Assembly: GCA_002315555.1 (NCBI GenBank)
Contig: DCHF01000025.1
Span: forward strand, 1-52,172
Origin: Lachnospiraceae bacterium UBA1759
GTDB lineage: Bacteria > Bacillota > Clostridia > Lachnospirales > Lachnospiraceae
Direction: 5' to 3'
DNA length: 52,172 nucleotides
The notes beneath the pieces were generated by a model. The model ran no database searches, was not told where the DNA came from, and saw nothing but the letters and a program-made list of their open reading frames with translations. The position numbers and the translations under genes were made by a program. Shown here piece after piece: positions 33,050-42,114 of this stretch (positions are counted from its first letter, which is position 1; every line of letters starts with the position of its first letter).

Positions 33050-33063
33050 AACAATTAATTGTT
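33050..33063. promoter_or_regulatory. 14-bp palindrome upstream of the isomerase gene
   Basis: AACAATTAATTGTT is a perfect palindrome 22 bases upstream of the isomerase ATG, overlapping the likely transcription start (an AT-rich TATATT lies just upstream on the minus strand). Its position fits a repressor site. The regulator is not in the window. Confidence 0.5.
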
Positions 33064-33125
33064 TTTAATATACAACATATTGCGGAAGAATTCCACATTA
33101 TTTTTCGACACGCTTGGGAAAACGT

Positions 33126-34994
33126 TTAACCTTCTGTTTTTGCATCGTTTTTGTGCAGAAATTCGTAGACCTGCTCCGCGGAACGGATGTTGAATTCGTC
33201 GATCGATGCAATGTCCTCCACCGATGCCGCACGCAGCGCATCCATGTTTTCGAAGCGTCGCATCAGAGCCTTCTCACGCTTGGGACCCACGCCCGGGATC
33301 TCCGCCAGCACCGAATGAATGGAATTCCTGGTATGCAGGCCACGGTGATACGTAATGGCGAACCGGTGCGCCTCATCCTGGATCCGGGTGATCAGATGGA
33401 AACCCTCCGAATGCCGGTCGATGGGAATCTCCTCATCGTGATAGTACAGCCCGCGGGTATTGTGATGGTCGTCCTTGACCATACCGCAGACCGGAATGTC
33501 CAGTCCGAGTTCCTCAAGCACCTGCTCGGCTACATGGACCTGACCCTTACCGCCGTCCATCATAATGACGTCCGGGAAGACCGCAAATTTATCGCCGCCC
33601 TCCTCCTGTTCTCTGAGGCCATGTTCAAAACGGCGTCCCAGCACCTCCTGCATGGACGCATAGTCATCCGGCCCGGACACCGTCCGGATCCGGAATTTCC
33701 GGTAATCATTTTTCTTGGGAGCACCGTTTTCGAAAACGACCATCGAACCAACGGATTCAAAACCGCTGATATTGGAAATATCAAAGGCCTCCATCCGTAC
33801 GATGCCGTTTATTCCTATCAGGTCCTCGATCTCCTTCACCGCTCCGCGCGTCTGCTGTTCCTGGCGGCGGTTCTTCTCGCGGTCCTGCTTCAGAATATTC
33901 TTCGCATTCGTCTCCGCAAGCTCCATCAGCCGCACCTTCTCGCCTTTTTTCGGGATCACGATGGACAGCTTATGTCCGCGCTTTGCCGTCAGCCAGCGTT
34001 CGATCATTTCCGCATCGGCGATCTCCTCGCCGATCATCAGTTCCCGCGGAATATACGGTGTGCCCGCATAATACTGCTTGATAAAGTTTTCGAGGATCTC
34101 GGCCTTTTTGGTACCTTCCTCACATTCCATATGATAATGGTCACGCCCCAGAAGCTTACCGTCACGGACAAAGAAGACCTGCACGACCGCATCCCGCCCG
34201 AGCACCGCGCACGCGATGATATCGCGCTCGTCCTGCGCTCCGGAATCCGTGATCTTCTGCTTCTCCGCCACATGGCGCACCGAAGTCAACAGATCGCGGT
34301 AACGGATGGCCTCTTCAAATTCCAGGTTATCCGAAGCTAGTTGCATCTTTTCCTCCAGATCCGAAAGGATCTCTTTGAAATCGCCGCTTAAAAACTTCAG
34401 GATCTTGTCGATGTTTGCTCCGTATTCTTCCTTAGTCACGCAGCCCCTGCAAGGCGCCATGCACTGCTCCATATGGAAATTCAGGCACGGGCGCTCCTTT
34501 CCGCAGTCACGCGGCAGGACCCGGTTACAGGTACGGATCTTAAACAGTTTATGTAAAAGCTCCAGCGTCTCTTTCACGGCATAGGAGGACGTGTACGGGC
34601 CGAAATAACGGCTGTTGTCCTTCTTCATCGTCCGGGAAAGATACACGCGCGGATACATTTCGTTTACAGTCACGCGGATGAAGGGATATCCCTTGTCATC
34701 CATCAGCATCGTATTGTAGCGTGGCCGGTATTCCTTGATCAGGTTGCATTCCAGCACGAGCGCTTCCATCTCCGAGTCCGTGATGATGTACTCGAACCAG
34801 TCGATGTTCTCCACCATCTTCACGATCTTGGCCGTCTTGTTTTTCTTGGACTGAAAATACTGACGGACACGGTTCTTCAGCTTAATGGCCTTACCGACAT
34901 AGATGACTTCACCGAGTTCGTTATGCATCAAGTAAACTCCCGGCTGGGCCGGGAGTTTCTTCAGTTCTTCATCGATATCAAATGTTTTACTCAT
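33126..34994 (-). CDS. uvrC: Excinuclease ABC subunit C
   Basis: 622 residues, full length. It makes the dual incisions of nucleotide excision repair. Order: GIY-YIG nuclease (PGVYLMHN then VIYVGKAIKLKNRV, residues about 18-45), Cys cluster around CGKERPCLNFHMEQCMAPCRGC (about 164-186), UVR helix (EILSDLEEKMQLASDNLEFEEAIRYRD, about 212-238), the RNase H-like endonuclease (EAFDISNISG, then VIMMDGGKGQV with the catalytic Asp, then LITRIQDEAHRFAI), and tandem helix-hairpin-helix at the C terminus (IPGVGPKREKALMRRF). The first 8 bases overlap the ftsH 3' end, coupling the two. Confidence 0.97.
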   Translation of the reverse strand: MSKTFDIDEELKKLPAQPGVYLMHNELGEVIYVGKAIKLKNRVRQYFQSKKNKTAKIVKMVENIDWFEYIITDSEMEALVLECNLIKEYRPRYNTMLMDDKGYPFIRVTVNEMYPRVYLSRTMKKDNSRYFGPYTSSYAVKETLELLHKLFKIRTCNRVLPRDCGKERPCLNFHMEQCMAPCRGCVTKEEYGANIDKILKFLSGDFKEILSDLEEKMQLASDNLEFEEAIRYRDLLTSVRHVAEKQKITDSGAQDERDIIACAVLGRDAVVQVFFVRDGKLLGRDHYHMECEEGTKKAEILENFIKQYYAGTPYIPRELMIGEEIADAEMIERWLTAKRGHKLSIVIPKKGEKVRLMELAETNAKNILKQDREKNRRQEQQTRGAVKEIEDLIGINGIVRMEAFDISNISGFESVGSMVVFENGAPKKNDYRKFRIRTVSGPDDYASMQEVLGRRFEHGLREQEEGGDKFAVFPDVIMMDGGKGQVHVAEQVLEELGLDIPVCGMVKDDHHNTRGLYYHDEEIPIDRHSEGFHLITRIQDEAHRFAITYHRGLHTRNSIHSVLAEIPGVGPKREKALMRRFENMDALRAASVEDIASIDEFNIRSAEQVYEFLHKNDAKTEG

Positions 34995-36897
34995 GATCGG
35001 TCTCTACGCCGGAAGCATCTGCCTGTGTATCCGGCAGGATAATGACTTCATTCTGACACTGGTGGAAGATCTTCATGAACTCCTCACCGGTGATGGTCTC
35101 TCTGGTGATCAGGTAATCACTGATGCGATCCAGCATATAGCGGTTCTCGCTCAGCATTTCTTTTGCTTTACTGTAGGATTCCGCAAGAAGGTTCTTGACC
35201 TCTTCATCGACAATGGCTGCGGTGGAATCCGCACAGTTCATGACACGGCGCTGATCCAGATACTGGCTTTCCACAGATTCCAGCTGCATCAGTCCGAAAT
35301 GATCGGACATGCCGTACATGGTGATCATGGCGCGGGCATAACTTGTGGCCTTTTCAATATCGTTTGCTGCACCGGTGGTGACATCGCCGAAGACGATCTC
35401 TTCAGCCGCACGTCCGCCGAGTGCCATAACGATCATATCCAGAAGCTCCTGCTTGGTGTTCAGGTACTTCTCTTCTTCCGGTGTCTGCATAACATAGCCC
35501 AGCGCGCCCATGGTACGCGGGACGATGGTGATCTTCTGCACCGGCTCGGAATTCTTCTGCAGTGCACTGATCAGTGCGTGGCCGACTTCGTGGTAGGAAA
35601 CGATGCGTCTTTCCTGCTGGGACATGACACGGTCCTTCTTTTCCTTACCGACAAGAACCACTTCCACCGCCTCAAACAGGTCCGCCTGCGTGACCGCCAT
35701 ACGGCCGTGCTTTACCGCAGTGATGGCGGCTTCATTGATCATATTGGCAAGATCGGAACCGACGGCACCGCTGGTTGCCAGCGCGATCTCGTGAAGATCG
35801 ACATTGTCGGCCAGATTTACATTCTTGGCATGGACCTTCAGAATCGCTTCGCGGCCCTTTAAGTCCGGCTTGTCCACGATGATACGGCGGTCAAAACGGC
35901 CCGGACGGAGAAGTGCCTTATCCAGGATCTCCGGACGGTTCGTTGCGCCCATGATCATAACGCCCTTGGAAGAATCAAAACCATCCATCTCCGCAAGCAG
36001 CTGGTTCAGCGTCTGTTCGCGCTCATCATTGCCGCCGGAGTAGATGCTGTCGCGGCTCTTGCCGATGGCATCGATCTCATCGATAAACACGATGCACGGA
36101 GCTTCGGACTGCGCCTGCTTGAACAGGTCACGGACACGGGATGCACCGACACCGACAAACATCTCCACAAAGTCCGAACCGGACAGGGAGAAGAACGGAA
36201 CCTTGGCTTCACCGGCAACGGCCTTTGCAAGCAGCGTCTTACCGGTTCCGGGAGGGCCGACAAGCAGCGCACCCTTCGGGAGCTTTGCACCGATCTTGGA
36301 ATACTTCTGCGGGTTGTGCAGGAAATCCACGATCTCTACGAGGGATTCCTTTGCTTCATCCTCACCGGCTACATCGGCAAAGGTGATACCGGTATCCTTC
36401 TGGGAATGCTTCTTGGCATTGGACTTTCCGACGCCCATGATACCGCCCATTCCGCCTGCTCCGCCGATCCTCTTCGCCATAAAAATGAAGAAGCCGACCA
36501 TGAGAAGAAGCGGCAGGATGTACACCAGGAAATACTCCAGATAGGAAGAACTCCGCTGTGCACTGAAGGTCACGCCGTACGTTTCCAGAAGATTTACGAT
36601 ATTGGCATCCTCGATATAGGATGTGTAATACGTTTTTGTATCGTTCTTCAGTGTGATCCGCCACTGCGCATTATCATAGAGCACGGCCTTTTCGACCTTG
36701 TTGTCCATCACGTACTCAATGAATTTATCGTAGGTGATCTCCTCTGAGAACTGGTTACTGAGAGAGCTCCAGAGACGGGAGCCGGAAAACATCATAAGAA
36801 ATATGATGCCGATTACCACGATGACGATGGGCCATTTGCCGAATCCGCCGCCGTTTCCGTTCTCATTCCCGTTTCTATTCTGGTCCTGATTGTCCAC
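34987..36897 (-). CDS. ftsH: ATP-dependent zinc metalloprotease FtsH
   Basis: 636 residues. Membrane-anchored AAA+ protease for quality control. An Asn/Gly-rich N-terminal tail (2-20), a first membrane helix (23-37), an external domain (about 50-115) and a second helix (122-141) precede the ATPase: Walker A GPPGTGKT (214-221), Walker B IVFIDEIDA (269-277), the SRH GATNRPEILDKALLRPGRFD, and the zinc site HEVGH (H436, E437, H440). The C terminus is short and acidic. It lies 35 bases after the HD-domain gene, with a TGTGCC/GGCACA hairpin in between, and overlaps uvrC. Confidence 0.97.
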   Translation of the reverse strand: MDNQDQNRNGNENGNGGGFGKWPIVIVVIGIIFLMMFSGSRLWSSLSNQFSEEITYDKFIEYVMDNKVEKAVLYDNAQWRITLKNDTKTYYTSYIEDANIVNLLETYGVTFSAQRSSSYLEYFLVYILPLLLMVGFFIFMAKRIGGAGGMGGIMGVGKSNAKKHSQKDTGITFADVAGEDEAKESLVEIVDFLHNPQKYSKIGAKLPKGALLVGPPGTGKTLLAKAVAGEAKVPFFSLSGSDFVEMFVGVGASRVRDLFKQAQSEAPCIVFIDEIDAIGKSRDSIYSGGNDEREQTLNQLLAEMDGFDSSKGVMIMGATNRPEILDKALLRPGRFDRRIIVDKPDLKGREAILKVHAKNVNLADNVDLHEIALATSGAVGSDLANMINEAAITAVKHGRMAVTQADLFEAVEVVLVGKEKKDRVMSQQERRIVSYHEVGHALISALQKNSEPVQKITIVPRTMGALGYVMQTPEEEKYLNTKQELLDMIVMALGGRAAEEIVFGDVTTGAANDIEKATSYARAMITMYGMSDHFGLMQLESVESQYLDQRRVMNCADSTAAIVDEEVKNLLAESYSKAKEMLSENRYMLDRISDYLITRETITGEEFMKIFHQCQNEVIILPDTQADASGVETDHE

Positions 36898-36932
36898 TGA
36901 TTAGCCTCCTGTTGTGCCCTCCGGCACATCTT

Positions 36933-37370
36933 TTACATAATCTCTTCGATCCGCGCCTTTGCTTTTGTATAGCGCTCGATAAGCCGCTGCGGAAGTTTTC
37001 CGGAACGCGTCCGGGACTCATCCGTGTTGTGGCAGAGATCCGCGTATTTGACTTTGATTGCCCGGGTATCCCCCGATGTGATGATGGCCTCGATATACTC
37101 CGCATACGGGGCTTCACGGTCTCTCGATAAGAGTTTTACCGAAGAAACATATTCCTCCGGAATGCCCATTGAGATCAGGTCCTCCCCCGTGATCTCCGAG
37201 TCCTCGATCACATCATGAAGCAGTGCGATCACGGTCGTGGCCTCATCCTCCATCCCGTCCGCCACATGAAGCGGATGATTGATGTACGGAACTCCGCCGC
37301 GGTCCGTCTGGCCCTCATGCGCCTTATAAGCGATATTCATGGCAAGTTTCGTCAAGTCTGTGTAAATCAT
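36933..37370 (-). CDS. Small HD-domain phosphohydrolase (SpoT/RelA HD-like)
   Basis: 145 residues. HEGQTDRGGVPYINHPLHVA (about residues 18-37), VIALLHDVIEDS (about 47-58) with the His-Asp pair, and VKYADLCHN (about 106-114) are the HD-domain metal residues seen in the hydrolase part of RelA/SpoT and in stand-alone Mesh1-like enzymes. It lacks synthetase and regulatory domains. It might hydrolyse ppGpp or another nucleotide; this is not shown. First gene of a run HD-ftsH-uvrC. Confidence 0.82.
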   Translation of the reverse strand: MIYTDLTKLAMNIAYKAHEGQTDRGGVPYINHPLHVADGMEDEATTVIALLHDVIEDSEITGEDLISMGIPEEYVSSVKLLSRDREAPYAEYIEAIITSGDTRAIKVKYADLCHNTDESRTRSGKLPQRLIERYTKAKARIEEIM

Positions 37371-37382
37371 GCTGTCTGCTCC

Positions 37383-37402
37383 AAAAAGCCGGCACCGGCT
37401 TT
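37383..37402 (-). terminator. Terminator after the foldase lipoprotein gene
   Basis: AAAGCCGG-CA-CCGGCTTT (37385-37402), followed on the minus strand by TTTTT. A second, longer perfect hairpin GAATTGAGGCAG-N6-CTGCCTCAATTC (37414-37443) lies directly between it and the gene stop, without a T-run; it may protect the mRNA 3' end. Confidence 0.8.
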
Positions 37403-37449
37403 CGATGAAAGACGAATTGAGGCAGAAAGCACTGCCTCAATTCCAATAA

Positions 37450-38571
37450 TCAATCTTCTACCGTAACGACTTCCGCAAGATAGTCGTAAGTACGATAATA
37501 AAGCAGCGTCTGCACGAGATAGCCTGCACCGTACGCTTCAACACGGGCAGCATTGTCCTTTTCACCGGTCAGTTCCTCGAGGTCCGCGATGGAGACACTG
37601 TCCCAGCCCTGCTGCTCAGCAATGGCCTGATAGATCATCAGGTTGCGCGCATCGGACTCGATCAGGCTCTTAATGGAATCACCGCTTGATGAAATGAGGC
37701 TGTCCAGCGTGTAACCGTACTGGCGGACACATTCGCAGTTGACGATATTGGCTGCAACATTATACGCTTCTTCCGGAATCTCGGAAACGGTAATGCTTTC
37801 ACCGTCATTGATGTAGTTGTAGATCTCCTGTTTCAGATTATCTTCGTAATAATAATCATAGATATAATCCACCAGCGCCTGACGGTCGGTGATGGCATCC
37901 GTACCCAGAGTTTCCTGGACCAATGTCTGATTCTCTGCGATCCATGCATCGGTGATTTCCGGATACTCGGCAATGTAGTTGATCTTAATGGAGAAGGTCG
38001 CATCCTTACCCGAAAAGTCTGTATTATTGGGATACGGATCCGGGAAGGTGACTTCGATGTCGAATTCATCACCTGCCACATGGCCGATGATCTGCGTCAG
38101 GAAATCGTCGATGAAATTGTCACTGCCCGCCACAACGATGGAATCCGTTGCAGAACCGCCGCTGAAAGCCTCACCGTCCATATAACCGGTGTAGTCGATG
38201 CTGACATAATCCTGATCCACGATCTCGCGGTCCGTGATCTTGTTCGGGAATACCTGGCTCAGTGCAGCGATATCCGTTTCGATGTCCTCGGCACTGCGCT
38301 CGATATCAGCCTTTTTAAAAGTCAGCTCGGAGAAATCCGGAAGGGTCACATAATCCAGGCAGCGAATGCCTTCGATGAAACCGTTATCGGAAATACCCTT
38401 ACTGTAATTCAGTGTTTCCTCTTCTCCTGTATCAGCCGCAGCGGTCGTGGTCTCCGCAGCCGTGGTCGTTGCCGCGGTCGTGGTCTCCTGTGTTTCGATC
38501 TTTCTGCATCCGGTAATTCCGGTCACCAGAAGCGTTCCTGCCATTGCTGCCGCTATAATGCTCTTTTTCAT
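37450..38571 (-). CDS. Trigger factor-like FKBP peptidyl-prolyl isomerase lipoprotein
   Basis: 373 residues. The N terminus MKKSIIAAAMAGTLLVTGITGC is a lipoprotein signal with lipobox ITGC (Cys22), followed by a Thr/Ala-rich linker (residues 27-50). The region from about 120 reads DYVSIDYTGYMDGEAFSGGSA and continues to SGKDATFSIKINYI at about 190-203, an FKBP domain like the middle domain of trigger factor; the rest resembles the helical trigger factor C-terminal part. It should fold exported proteins on the outer face of the membrane. The start at 38571 is set by the signal peptide and the AGGAGAG site; a 63-base upstream extension is unlikely. Confidence 0.82.
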   Translation of the reverse strand: MKKSIIAAAMAGTLLVTGITGCRKIETQETTTAATTTAAETTTAAADTGEEETLNYSKGISDNGFIEGIRCLDYVTLPDFSELTFKKADIERSAEDIETDIAALSQVFPNKITDREIVDQDYVSIDYTGYMDGEAFSGGSATDSIVVAGSDNFIDDFLTQIIGHVAGDEFDIEVTFPDPYPNNTDFSGKDATFSIKINYIAEYPEITDAWIAENQTLVQETLGTDAITDRQALVDYIYDYYYEDNLKQEIYNYINDGESITVSEIPEEAYNVAANIVNCECVRQYGYTLDSLISSSGDSIKSLIESDARNLMIYQAIAEQQGWDSVSIADLEELTGEKDNAARVEAYGAGYLVQTLLYYRTYDYLAEVVTVED

Positions 38572-38693
38572 AATCACTCTCCTGTTTTGTAACTGTATCC
38601 GCAAGTCGCTACGATACATTTTGGAGTATATCATACTTTAAGTCCAAAAAAAAGGCTTTTAACCGACTTCATAAAGTTTTCACGAATAGACAT

Positions 38694-38727
38694 AAAAAGA
38701 CCGGCTGCACACCGCAGCCGGCCTTTT
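38694..38727 (-). terminator. Terminator after the DUF6171 gene
   Basis: CCGGCTGC-ACACC-GCAGCCGG (38701-38721), extended by G-C pairs, followed on the minus strand by TCTTTTT. It lies 15 bases past the DUF6171 stop. Confidence 0.83.
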
Positions 38728-38741
38728 TCCGCCCGTTCCCG

Positions 38742-38996
38742 TCACCACTTCGGATGAACATCCGGGCAATTCTTTTTCCGGTACGCTGCCCGGACTTCCA
38801 CAAAGCATCCGCAGACGCGGCACATTCCCTGTACCAGCTTCTCGCATTCCTTGCAGCCCATGAGCCGCGCACGGTATTCGGTTTCTCCGGTCCGCTTCTC
38901 CTCCGAGATGGAACGAATGGTCCGCTGAACGGTCTCATAGATCGTTTCATCGTCCAGTTCCTCCAGAAGACAGCGGGTACAAAACGGTTTTTTCAT
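38742..38996 (-). CDS. DUF6171 small cysteine-rich protein
   Basis: 84 residues with eight Cys arranged as CTRC (6-9), CKEC (48-51), CRVCGC (59-64) and a final NCPD motif near 76-79, with FVEVRAAYRKK between. I recognise the CRVCGCFVE..NCPD..KW ending of the clostridial DUF6171 type, a probable zinc-binding protein of unknown function. It starts 22 bases after the arabinofuranosidase stop and may be cotranscribed with it. Confidence 0.75.
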   Translation of the reverse strand: MKKPFCTRCLLEELDDETIYETVQRTIRSISEEKRTGETEYRARLMGCKECEKLVQGMCRVCGCFVEVRAAYRKKNCPDVHPKW

Positions 38997-39018
38997 CGTT
39001 CCCGTTACACGAAACGAC

Positions 39019-40497
39019 TCACGCCTTGGTGATGGTCAGTGCAACAACGGAAGCTGCCGGAAGATTTGCGGTCAGGACACCGTTCTCCAGGGTGAAGTCG
39101 GTGTAATCCTTTACAGTGACCTGCTCTTCTTCATCGAAGTCGTTGAAAGCCTTCGGGGAAGCCGCCAGGACCTGGCCCTTTACGGATGCGATGCCGTAGC
39201 CCGCAAGCTCAACGGCGACCGCATTTGCATCGGTCATGGAAAGGTTGTTCAGCGTCACGGTGATGGTGCCGTCTTCAGCAACGGATGCGGACTCGGTCAC
39301 ATCGTAGACCTTGCGGCCTTCGCATCCGATCTCGTTCCGGTCCATGGAGGACTGCAGCAGGGTCGCGCCCTGATGACCCGCAAACATCTGGAATACATAG
39401 TAGGTCGGAGTCTTGATCATCTTCGCGCCTTCGGTCAGAACAACTGCCTGAAGAACGTTTGCAAGCTGTGCGATGTTTGCCATACGGACACGGTCCGCAT
39501 GCTTGTTGAAGATGTTCAGGGTAAGACCGGCAACCAGCGCATCACGCATGGTGCTCTGCTGATACAGGAAGCCCGGATTGGTGCCAGGTTCAACATCGAA
39601 CCAGGTGCCCCATTCGTCAACGACAAGTGCGATTCTCTTCTCCGGATCGTGCTTGTCCATCATGGCTTCGTGCTTGGTCAGGATCTCTTCCATGCGGTAC
39701 GCCTTATTCAGCGTCTCATACCAGCATTCCTCGTCAAATTCGGTAGCCTGACCTCTCTCCTTCCAGTTGTACGGAACGGTGTAGTAATGAAGCGAGATAC
39801 CGTCCATGTAACGTGCTGCCTTACCCATAACCACATCGGTCCAATTGTAGTCATCGGCATTTGCGCCGCAGGCGATCTTAAACAGCTTGTTGGAGCCGTA
39901 GTTACGGCAGTAGGTCTGATAACGGCGATAGTTGTCCGCATAGAACTCCGGAGTCATATTGCCGCCGCAGCCCCAGTTTTCGTTACCGACACAGAAATAC
40001 TTTAACTTCCAGGGATCCTTATGGCCGTTCTTTTCACGCTCAACAGCCTGCGGGGATACACCGTCAAAAGTCATGTACTCGACCCACTCGTTCATTTCCT
40101 GAACGGAGCCGCTGCCCACGTTACCGTTGACATACGGTTCGCAGCCGATCTGACGGCAAAGCTCAAAGAATTCGTGCGTACCGAAAGAGTTGTCTTCCAC
40201 GACACCGCCCCAGTGCGTATTGACCATGCGTTTTCTGGTCTCCTTCGGGCCGATACCGTCTTTCCAGTGGTACTCGTCCGCAAAGCAGCCGCCCGGCCAG
40301 CGAAGCACCGGAAGCTTCATTTCCTTCAGCGCTTCCACAACGTCCGTACGCATACCGTTTACGTTCGGGATCTCGGAATCCTCACCGACATAAACGCCCT
40401 CGTAGATGCAGCGTCCCAGATGCTCGGAGAAGTTGCCGTAGACTTCTTTCTCGATCTTGCTCATTTTCTGATCGGGGTAAACATACAAATGATGCAT
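39019..40497 (-). CDS. abfA: Alpha-L-arabinofuranosidase, GH51
   Basis: 492 residues. It removes terminal arabinofuranosyl groups from arabinan or arabinoxylan oligosaccharides by a retaining mechanism. Seen: VYGNFSEHLGRCIYEGVY at the N terminus, LRWPGGCFADEYHWKDGIGP near 65-84, acid/base E173 in GNENWGCGG, HYYTVPY near 237-243 and nucleophile E295 in VDEWGTWFDVEPG; the C-terminal part is the usual beta-sandwich. No signal peptide, so it acts in the cytoplasm on imported oligosaccharides. Ribosome site AAAGGAG. Upstream are clpX and a tandem repeat; no own promoter is evident. Confidence 0.95.
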   Translation of the reverse strand: MHHLYVYPDQKMSKIEKEVYGNFSEHLGRCIYEGVYVGEDSEIPNVNGMRTDVVEALKEMKLPVLRWPGGCFADEYHWKDGIGPKETRKRMVNTHWGGVVEDNSFGTHEFFELCRQIGCEPYVNGNVGSGSVQEMNEWVEYMTFDGVSPQAVEREKNGHKDPWKLKYFCVGNENWGCGGNMTPEFYADNYRRYQTYCRNYGSNKLFKIACGANADDYNWTDVVMGKAARYMDGISLHYYTVPYNWKERGQATEFDEECWYETLNKAYRMEEILTKHEAMMDKHDPEKRIALVVDEWGTWFDVEPGTNPGFLYQQSTMRDALVAGLTLNIFNKHADRVRMANIAQLANVLQAVVLTEGAKMIKTPTYYVFQMFAGHQGATLLQSSMDRNEIGCEGRKVYDVTESASVAEDGTITVTLNNLSMTDANAVAVELAGYGIASVKGQVLAASPKAFNDFDEEEQVTVKDYTDFTLENGVLTANLPAASVVALTITKA

Positions 40498-40539
40498 TTT
40501 CAGTCTCCTTTATATATGTGTTTTTAAGTACAAATCAAT

Positions 40540-40605
40540 CCGCTCACACTGTGGGCTTTATCCGCTCACGCTGTGGGCTTTATCCGCTCACACTGTGGGC
40601 TTTAT
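40540..40605. repeat. 22-bp tandem repeat spanning the clpX stop codon
   Basis: Three copies of a 22-bp unit (plus strand CCGCTCACACTGTGGGCTTTAT) at 40540-40561, 40562-40583 (one mismatch) and 40584-40605, followed by a partial CCGC. The clpX stop codon (TAA on the minus strand, 40602-40604) is in the third copy, so the end of clpX and the bases after it have been copied twice downstream. Confidence 0.88.
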
Positions 40606-42104
40606 CCGCGAAGCTCAATGACCGGTCCGCCGGTCCCTTCGATATACGCTCTTGTGATCGTCACCCGGCCGATGTTCGGATCCTTCGGAATCTCAAACAT
40701 GATATCCAGCATAAACTGTTCGATGATGGACCGGAGCGCACGCGCGCCGGTATCCTTCTTCAGTGCCCGCTCGGCGATGGCTTCATAAGCATCATCGGCA
40801 AAGAGCAGCTCGACCTCATCCATGGCAAGCAGTTTTTGATACTGGCGGATGATCGCATTTTTGGGCTCCTTCAGCACACGGATCAGCATGTCCTTATCCA
40901 TCGGATTCAGCGCGAAAATGATCGGCAGACGACCGATGAATTCCGGGATCATACCGAACTTCCGGATATCCTCGGTCTCCACGTACTTCAGGATGTTCTT
41001 TTCCTTGTCGTACTTATCCTTCAGGTCGGAATTGAAGCCCATGGAGGACTTTTCGTTCAGGCGCTCCTTGATGATCTCATCAAGGTCCGGGAACGCACCG
41101 CCGCAGATGAACAGGATATTCTTGGTGTTCACGGTCTCAAGCGGCACCATGGCATTCTTGGAGTTTGCGCCGACCGGAACTTCCACCTCGGCACCCTCCA
41201 GAAGCTTTAACAGGCCCTGCTGGACGGATTCACCGGAAACGTCACGCTGTGTGGCATTTCTCTTGCGCGCCAGCTTGTCGATCTCATCGATGAAGATGAT
41301 ACCGCGCTCAGCCTTGGCCACGTCATTATCCGCGGCCGCAAGCAGCTTGGTAACGACCGATTCGATATCATCGCCGATGTAACCGGCCTCCGTCAGCGCG
41401 GTCGCATCCGCGATGGCAAGCGGCACATCCAGAAGACGTGCCAGGGTCTTGACCAGGAAGGTTTTACCGCTGCCGGTGGGACCGATCATCAGCATATTGG
41501 ACTTTTCGATCTCCACATCCTTATCTTCATTGGCGATTCTCTTGTAGTGATTATAGACGGCTACGGAAATGGCCTTTTTAGCCTGCTCCTGCCCGACCAC
41601 ATACTCGGAAAGCATCTCGCAGATCCGGTGCGGTGCAGGGATCGTCTTCATATCGATCTTGGGAAGATCCTCCGGATTCCGCTTTGCCCGCTTGGGACGC
41701 TGTCCCATGAGCTCCTGCAGTTCCTCCGGTGTGACCATCATGGAAAAGCCCATCTGCGGCTTCTTCTTTTTCTTCTTCGGAGCCTCCTCCGATTCTTCGG
41801 ACTCGTTCTCCCCGGCCTCGTCATCGTCCGGTTCTTCCGTCTCCGGAACGCCCATATCCGGCGCACCGAAGGGAATTCCGCCCATCATACCGGGATCCAT
41901 TCCGCCGAACATTCCCGGGTTCATAAACTGGGAAAGGTCGCCGCCGGTCATCTGAAGTGCGGTATCCATCGACTTCTGCATACAATCGTGGCACATACAG
42001 ATCCCGCCCGGCATTTCAAGAAGCGGGCCCGCCTTGGACTCGGATCTTCTGCAGGTATAGCAGTAGCGCTCATACTCCCGATTATTATTGTTATCTTCTG
42101 ACAT
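40602..42104 (-). CDS. clpX: ATP-dependent Clp protease ATP-binding subunit ClpX, long-linker variant
   Basis: 500 residues, about 80 longer than typical ClpX. A zinc-binding domain (C15, C18, C38, C41) is followed by an unusual linker: Met/Gly/Pro-rich (57-86), acidic (89-107), then a Lys run (110-115). The AAA+ unit follows: Walker A GPTGSGKT (208-215), pore loop GYIGDD (241-246), Walker B FIDEID (271-276), and MGF (355-357) in the position of the ClpP-binding IGF loop. It unfolds proteins for ClpP. No clpP is near; the gene follows an aminotransferase by 10 bases, unlike the usual tig-clpP-clpX order, so it may be a second ClpX. Confidence 0.9.
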   Translation of the reverse strand: MSEDNNNNREYERYCYTCRRSESKAGPLLEMPGGICMCHDCMQKSMDTALQMTGGDLSQFMNPGMFGGMDPGMMGGIPFGAPDMGVPETEEPDDDEAGENESEESEEAPKKKKKKPQMGFSMMVTPEELQELMGQRPKRAKRNPEDLPKIDMKTIPAPHRICEMLSEYVVGQEQAKKAISVAVYNHYKRIANEDKDVEIEKSNMLMIGPTGSGKTFLVKTLARLLDVPLAIADATALTEAGYIGDDIESVVTKLLAAADNDVAKAERGIIFIDEIDKLARKRNATQRDVSGESVQQGLLKLLEGAEVEVPVGANSKNAMVPLETVNTKNILFICGGAFPDLDEIIKERLNEKSSMGFNSDLKDKYDKEKNILKYVETEDIRKFGMIPEFIGRLPIIFALNPMDKDMLIRVLKEPKNAIIRQYQKLLAMDEVELLFADDAYEAIAERALKKDTGARALRSIIEQFMLDIMFEIPKDPNIGRVTITRAYIEGTGGPVIELRG

Positions 42105-42114
42105 TATGCCTCCG

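Noticed and set aside
33112..33129. CcpA cre site (GGAAAACGTTTAAC) upstream of the isomerase
   Set aside because: Three positions of the cre consensus, including both ends, do not match, and it overlaps the 3' end of uvrC.
40498..40540. Own promoter for abfA (TTGATT..TATATA on the minus strand)
   Set aside because: The spacer is 16 bases and transcription would begin inside the ribosome binding site, leaving almost no leader.
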